Source of the DNA: Candidatus Izemoplasmatales bacterium
GTDB taxonomy: Bacteria; Bacillota_I; Bacilli_A; Izemoplasmatales; Hujiaoplasmataceae
DNA: 5,187 bases
Direction: 5' to 3'
Assembly (NCBI GenBank): GCA_028702245.1
Contig: JAQVPE010000082.1
Coordinates: 1 to 5,187, forward strand
Shown here: piece by piece, positions 4,942 through 5,187 of the stretch
Layout of the letters: every line of letters starts with the position of its first letter
Position numbering within the stretch: position 1 is the stretch's first letter
Notes under the pieces: generated by a model
The model's input: only the letters and a program-made list of their open reading frames with translations
The model's database searches: none
What the model was told of the DNA's origin: nothing
Position numbers and translations under genes: made by a program

Positions 4942-5187
4942 TTAGATCCCCTTTTGTCTGTCGAGAAAGCTTTGCAGCAAGATAGTTGCCGCCAGTTGGT
5001 CGACTTTTTGTTTTTTATGTTTGGTTTTCGTTTTCACTTTTGTCATTGTTTGCTGTGCCATCCTCGTGGTCAGCCGTTCATCCCACAAGGTGACGGGCAC
5101 ATCGGTCATGCCCTTGAGCAGTTTTTGAAACTCCTCGCTGATCTTTCCTTGAAAGCCCAGCGAGCCGTCCATGTTGCGGGGCAGACC
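4942..5187 (-). CDS. ruvX: Putative pre-16S rRNA nuclease / Holliday junction resolvase-like protein RuvX (YqgF), 5'-truncated
   Basis: This is the C-terminal 81 codons of a YqgF/RuvX protein. The frame stays open to the window edge, so the true start lies outside; the internal ATG at 5172 is not the start. The visible part opens with GLPRNMDGSLGFQG, matching the family's conserved GLP-K/R-N-M/L-DG segment. It continues with the WDERLTT motif and ends with the conserved helix VDQLAATILLQSFLD, whose Asp belongs to the RNase H-like active site. The family is monomeric or dimeric, about 140 residues long, and acts in 16S rRNA 5'-end maturation (shown for E. coli YqgF), with a proposed role in recombination. 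A lysine-rich stretch (KVKTKTKHKKQK) precedes the last motif, as is common in the family. It ends in TAA, 3 bases before the DUF1292 gene. Pairing with a YrzB-like gene is the standard Firmicutes arrangement. Confidence 0.93.
   Translation of the reverse strand, partial: GLPRNMDGSLGFQGKISEEFQKLLKGMTDVPVTLWDERLTTRMAQQTMTKVKTKTKHKKQKVDQLAATILLQSFLDRQKGI

Noticed and set aside
5170..5172. ATG at 5172 as the start of the ruvX fragment
   Set aside because: The frame continues upstream as GLPRN, matching the conserved family segment, so this Met is internal and the gene is cut by the window edge.

Overview
All supported genes lie on the minus strand and read right to left, so the window is one co-directional gene cluster cut at both ends. 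In transcription order it holds: ruvX (5' end missing), a DUF1292/YrzB-type acidic protein, an O-methyltransferase (trmR, formerly yrrM), two U32-family proteins (trhP1 and trhP2, formerly yrrN and yrrO), udk, greA, mtnN, and the first 32 codons of a further gene that may encode a YgjP-like metallopeptidase. From memory, this matches the conserved Firmicutes block known from Bacillus (yrrK-yrzB-yrrL-yrrM-yrrN-yrrO-udk-greA, with mtnN nearby). One difference stands out: yrrL (mltG, a peptidoglycan lytic transglycosylase) is absent, and DUF1292 is followed by trmR after only 3 bases.

Organism: the gene order and the Shine-Dalgarno sites point to Firmicutes/Bacillota or a Mollicutes-related lineage of moderate GC. 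Five of the eight visible stops are TGA and tryptophan is written TGG, so the code is standard. This excludes the TGA=Trp mycoplasmas and spiroplasmas. Standard code plus loss of mltG from its usual place suggests an Acholeplasma- or Izemoplasma-like wall-less bacterium, or a walled relative with mltG elsewhere. This is inference, not proof.

Layout: 4942-5187 ruvX end; 4642-4938 DUF1292; 4015-4638 trmR; 3140-4009 trhP1; 1965-3143 trhP2; 1348-1968 udk. These are packed with gaps of 3-5 bases or ATGA overlaps and are probably one transcript. The 42-base gap before greA (838-1305) carries a good extended -10 promoter. The gap between greA and mtnN (94-789) carries a small hairpin with a T-tract, probably a weak terminator or attenuator. 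mtnN overlaps the next gene by ATGA.

Function: trmR, trhP1 and trhP2 form the complete known route to 5-methoxyuridine at tRNA position 34: hydroxylation by the U32 pair, then SAM-dependent O-methylation. mtnN removes the S-adenosylhomocysteine such methylation produces. greA and ruvX serve transcription and DNA transactions, and udk serves pyrimidine salvage. I see no mobile element, CRISPR array, RNA gene or clearly undescribed system. The most interesting points are the cysteine-free U32 partner, the missing mltG, and the greA promoter with its adjoining palindrome.
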